Shown here piece by piece: positions 62,001-64,000 of a stretch of 64,000 bases of DNA. Below the pieces are notes generated by a model. The model was given only the letters and a program-made list of their open reading frames with translations. It ran no database searches and was not told the DNA's origin. Origin of the DNA: Bacteroidales bacterium UBA3289. GTDB taxonomy: Bacteria > Bacteroidota > Bacteroidia > Bacteroidales > UBA932. The stretch spans positions 94,235-158,234 of the forward strand of contig DETL01000014.1 in assembly GCA_002361625.1 (NCBI GenBank), in the 5' to 3' direction. Each line of letters begins with the position of its first letter. Within the stretch, counting starts at the first letter, position 1. A program made the translations under genes and the position numbers.

Positions 62001-62366
62001 GCGGAGCTGGCGGCCGCCGTAGGCGGTGACCACCGTCTCTTCGAGGAGGTTCTGGTCGTCGGCCATCACGACGTTGAGCGGACTGCCGTTCCAGGCAACC
62101 TCAGTCGTGGCGTAACCGATGCAGGAGATGACGAGGACGTCGCCCACCTTCGCATTCGGCTGGACGAACTTACCCTCGACGTCCGTCACCACGCCGGTGG
62201 AGACGGGAGCTCCCTTGATCAGGACGGAGGCCATGATGACCGGCTCGCCCTGTGCGTCCTTCACCGTTCCCTGGCAGGTCCGGTTCTGGGCGAAGAGGTT
62301 GCCTCCTCCCAGGAGCACGATGCCAAGCAGCGAAAGGACTGCAAGCAATTTTTGTGATGTACGCAT
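59004..62366 (-). CDS. SusC-type TonB-dependent outer-membrane transporter (SusC4)
   Basis: A 1120-residue SusC protein: signal peptide ending NLFAQ, carboxypeptidase-regulatory domain (RTCQGTVKDAQGEPVIMASVLIKG), plug (ETVVTAYGGRQLRTKVTNSISSVKEDVLASG, IIDGAQRSSLGDINPND, AIYGARAANGVVLVTTKRG) and barrel ending TVIFGVNLTF. It heads the nan operon and is divergent from the ROK regulator gene. Its promoter is of a different type from the arabinose-locus operators. Confidence 0.95.
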   Translation of the reverse strand: MRTSQKLLAVLSLLGIVLLGGGNLFAQNRTCQGTVKDAQGEPVIMASVLIKGAPVSTGVVTDVEGKFVQPNAKVGDVLVISCIGYATTEVAWNGSPLNVVMADDQNLLEETVVTAYGGRQLRTKVTNSISSVKEDVLASGMHTNPAQALSGAVAGLSVRQTSGDPGATPTMVLRGGTDLDGSGSPLIIIDGAQRSSLGDINPNDIESIEVLKDAGATAIYGARAANGVVLVTTKRGKEGYSAINVRAKFSANYFHTPYEFLPSDEYLWYMRMSYKRGAEVAKLSDGSWRGFASMGSLTGVQPYGTGNLYYDSDGKTPLNGRVSNRALWGVLDNSTGAYSSLLSDPRWGEMVDPVYGGKMVFWQGETVSDLNFKSPAFSQDYGVDFQGGNDKGSYYASIGYNRSEGNALDNDYNRISFVFNGDYKIRRWLHSSSSFNFSHNTWTPIKNGNSHRNYFARALSLPPTFRVYNTDGEYNPSPRGNIQDSAVALSNPYRTYDYNTDKFNMNQTFTVIFAPWLNFKASASWYYEDTKQEYFMRDYLRGPNNWYRSRESYDYYNRNLNQTYNGILNFNNTFAEYHNVTAMLGVEYLDQGSKGFNAYGYNAPTDDFQDLSYADKDTRDIDSWHNQNRILSFFGKLDYDYDAKYLLSLVARYDGYSRLLDNRWGFFPGISAGWVFSKEDFMANTRDVISFAKLRMSYGANGNIPMSGSNAIGNYTLQGAYGSQTEYNGNKTILLSTLPNPALRWEKSWTYEVGLDMSFFQNRLNTNITYYNRHTADKIAQVTVPTHTGVSGILSNNGEVQNQGVEFEISARLVNTRDWKVNLGLNGAYNRNKIIKLPFNGLENNRQNAFQCYDPNTGDLIWVGGYQEGQTPGDLYGFVAEGIYRSYDEIPGNLVDESTAGWASSSIHLYGPKAWDALSDAEKKAGLPIQPGDTKWKDVNGDGKIDNYDRVKLGNTVPKWTGGFNANASWKGLTLSGRFDYALGHKVFDGVTPWFMGNMQGTFNTLVQTRESFNPETGEGKYPMYYWADQLGKRNYYHDNTSMFVYDASYLAIREITLGYDLPKNLTNAIHMQRVNVFVSGQNLGYITKAKLLCSPEYGADNWGAYSLPRTVIFGVNLTF

Positions 62367-62401
62367 AGTTGGGTTATTTGGTTGATAAATTGGTTACGGG
62401 G

Positions 62402-62432
62402 CAAAATTATGCATTAAAATCCGCTTTCACAA
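62402..62432 (-). promoter_or_regulatory. SusC4 promoter
   Basis: On the minus strand TTG (62432-62430), 20 bp, TAATTTTG (62409-62402): a perfect -33/-7 pair. The leader is 35 bp. The 21-bp direct-repeat operator of the other locus is absent. The AT-rich stretch up to 62540, including ATGAATT and ATAATTCCAT in inverted order, may hold ROK-regulator sites, but I cannot define one. Confidence 0.78.
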
Positions 62433-62549
62433 CGAGAATTCCGCCAAAAAACCACTTTTTGCACACATGTTTATTTATTTTTATATGAATTTCTTTCATA
62501 ATTCCATAATATTACTTATTTTTCCCCTGAAATCTGAAACTTAAGCCTG

Positions 62550-63719
62550 ATGAACACCCCGGAAAGTCAAATCCTGACCCTGCTGTCCCGCAGGGACGGC
62601 GCCACGATTCCCCAGATAGCGGACGCGCTGGGAATCAGTATCGGCACGGCCACCAAATATGTGGGCCTTCTCCTGGAGGAGAACGCCCTGGAAGATTGCG
62701 GCAAAACGGAATCCGTCACCGGACGGCGCCCGCACCGGTACAGCCTCCGGGCCAACACCGGCTGGTTCCTCGGCCTGGAAGTGAACGACCGGTATGTCAA
62801 TGTAGGCCTGATGGACTTCCAGGGGAACCTGCGCGAAAAGCGCATCGTAGAAGGCTTCTCGCTGGAATCGAAAGGCGCTTTTGGCCGACTCTGCACCATT
62901 TTGCAAGGGGCCATTGCCGTTGCACAGGAGAGCGGCTATCCGATCATGGGTGTGTGCCTCGCCATTCCCGGCCGAATCGACGAGCGCACGGGAGAGAGTT
63001 ACACGTACTTCTACGAACCCGGAAAAGCTCTGGCCCTACGCCTACAGGAACAACTGAAACTCCCGATCTCGCTGCTCAACGATACGCGCGCCATGACCTG
63101 CGGTGAATACATAAAAGGAGCCGGAGTTGGCACACAGGACATGCTGCTGATCAATGTTAACTGGGGCCTTGGAATGGGTATCGTCATGGAAGGGAAACTA
63201 TATTCCGGGAAATCCGGATACGCCGGGGAACTTGGGCATGTGTATGGGTTCGACAACCAGATTATCTGCCGATGCGGCAAGCGCGGCTGCAACGAAACGG
63301 AGATCTCCGGACAAGCCCTCCAGCGGAACCTCGTGGAGCGCATCCGCGCCGGGGAGTCCTCCATCCTGAGCCAGCGTGTCCTCGAATCCGAAAAGCCCCT
63401 GATGCTCAGCGAGATCATGGACGCCGTCGCGCGGGAGGACGTCCTGTGCATCGATGTCATCGAGAAAATCGGCATCCTGCTCGGCGAGAAGACGTCCGGC
63501 CTGATCAACCTGTTCAACCCGGAACTCGTGGTCGTGGGCGGCGAACTCGCCATGACCGGCGACTACCTGCTGGACCCGATGCGCATGGCCGTGAACAAGC
63601 ATGCCATCCACCTCGTGAGCAAGGACACCCGCATCTGCCGGAGCGCCCTCGGCATGGACGCCGGCATCGTGGGGGCCTGCCTCGTGGCCCGGAACCACTA
63701 TATTGAAGCACACGAATAA
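62550..63719 (+). CDS. ROK-family transcriptional regulator (NagC/NanR-like)
   Basis: A 389-residue protein: winged HTH in residues 1-70 (LTLLSRRDGATIPQIADALGISIGTATKYVGLLLEENALED), then a ROK sugar-binding domain with LNDTRAMTCGEYIKGAG, VNWGLGMGIVMEGKLYSGKSGYAGELGHV and the zinc motif CRCGKRGCNE. HTH-bearing ROK proteins are usually repressors that respond to amino sugars or their phosphates. Its divergence from SusC4 suggests it controls the nan operon. Sugar kinase activity is possible, since the ND and GH residues remain, but unproven. Confidence 0.92.
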   Translation: MNTPESQILTLLSRRDGATIPQIADALGISIGTATKYVGLLLEENALEDCGKTESVTGRRPHRYSLRANTGWFLGLEVNDRYVNVGLMDFQGNLREKRIVEGFSLESKGAFGRLCTILQGAIAVAQESGYPIMGVCLAIPGRIDERTGESYTYFYEPGKALALRLQEQLKLPISLLNDTRAMTCGEYIKGAGVGTQDMLLINVNWGLGMGIVMEGKLYSGKSGYAGELGHVYGFDNQIICRCGKRGCNETEISGQALQRNLVERIRAGESSILSQRVLESEKPLMLSEIMDAVAREDVLCIDVIEKIGILLGEKTSGLINLFNPELVVVGGELAMTGDYLLDPMRMAVNKHAIHLVSKDTRICRSALGMDAGIVGACLVARNHYIEAHE

Positions 63720-63738
63720 CCCTAACTTTTCAATAACC

Positions 63739-64000
63739 ATGGCTTCCCGTTCCTCCAAAGAAGAAAAAATGTACCTGCGGATCCGAAACTTGTGCGGACT
63801 GCTCGGGATCATCCTTCCGTGGCTGGCCCTGTTCTCCGCCGGGATCGCGGAACATGTGGGCCCCGCTGCCCAGAAAGAATGGTGGTGGAGCATCTCCGCC
63901 ACATATTACCAGAGTCCTGCCCTGGTGGGCGTGCTGGTACCGGCCTGCATCGTCCTGATTTCCTACATCGGCTATGACTGGACGGACAACCTGATTACGT
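63739..64000 (+). CDS. Membrane protein of unknown function, N-terminal part
   Basis: About 87 residues before the window ends: a short charged start (MASRSSKEEKMYLRIRN), a first helix (LCGLLGIILPWLALFSAGIA), then WWWSISATYYQSPALVGVL and a second helix (VPACIVLISYIGYDWTDN). The SISxTYY and GYDxxDN pattern occurs in uncharacterised multi-pass membrane proteins. It starts 19 bp after the ROK stop and could be cotranscribed. Confidence 0.65.
   Translation, partial: MASRSSKEEKMYLRIRNLCGLLGIILPWLALFSAGIAEHVGPAAQKEWWWSISATYYQSPALVGVLVPACIVLISYIGYDWTDNLIT

Noticed and set aside
107..62357. Very long + strand open frames opposite the SusC, SusD, lipoprotein and enzyme genes (for example 107-3028, 9011-12001, 15447-18200, 22745-25954)
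   Set aside because: They are antisense shadows caused by high GC in third positions: compositions rich in Val/Gly/His/Arg, no recognisable domains, and each opposes a gene with clear family motifs.
62433..62540. Mobile element or foreign AT-rich island between SusC4 and the ROK gene
   Set aside because: The AT-rich stretch is only about 100 bp between divergent promoters, with no open frame, terminal repeats or duplication; it is better read as regulatory DNA.
62550..63719. The missing GlcNAc/ManNAc kinase
   Set aside because: The N-terminal winged HTH marks it as a regulator. Kinase activity cannot be excluded but was not called.

Overview
The window comes from a GC-rich member of the Bacteroidales. 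The evidence is four SusC/SusD pairs, signal peptides with Bacteroidetes-type lipoboxes, an AraC-tailed periplasmic-propeller regulator, and many promoters of the Bacteroides TTTG / TAnnTTTG type with no Shine-Dalgarno sequence. An uncultured gut or rumen lineage (for example a Cryptobacteroides-like group) is plausible, but this is inference. No rRNA, tRNA, phage or IS transposase was found.

Region 1 (1-892) is the N-terminal part of a 1-pyrroline-5-carboxylate dehydrogenase. Region 2 (959-39461) is a very large polysaccharide/glycoprotein utilisation locus. It holds three SusC/SusD pairs, two GH27 enzymes (one fused to a HExxH domain), GH51, GH127, a second DUF1680 enzyme resembling GH146, a CotH-type kinase, an M61 peptidase, two further HExxH lipoproteins and a four-repeat DUF4859 lipoprotein. 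The regulator sits inside it on the + strand (33517-36453). Five promoters in this locus (GH27A, SusC1, SusC3, GH127, GH146-like) share the same arrangement: two TTGGAC-like half-sites 21 bp apart, then exactly 31 bp, then the -7 box. I read this as the operator of the local regulator. The enzyme mix (beta-L-arabinofuranosidases, alpha-L-arabinofuranosidase, alpha-galactosidases and several predicted metallopeptidases) fits a hydroxyproline-rich plant glycoprotein such as extensin better than a plain polysaccharide. SusC2/SusD2 lacks the operator and instead has a promoter bracketed by 12-bp inverted repeats, next to a recently duplicated piece of SusC1.

Region 3 (39561-47129) is mostly housekeeping: nagA coupled to a C69 dipeptidase, a small secreted protein, pheS, a lipoprotein, an FNT-type channel, an Xaa-Pro aminopeptidase and a DUF456 protein.

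Region 4 (47159-63719) is a sialic-acid/N-acetylhexosamine locus: SusC4-SusD4-nanA-AGE epimerase-nanM-GH20-MFS transporter-SGNH/sialate O-acetylesterase-lipoprotein, with a divergent ROK/HTH regulator. It lacks a sialidase. It is rich in repeats: a 65-bp-period array between nanM and GH20, an in-frame 3 x 30-bp repeat in GH20, an in-frame 3 x 48-bp repeat in nanM, and palindromes and a REP-like element before nanM. The window ends in a partial membrane protein.
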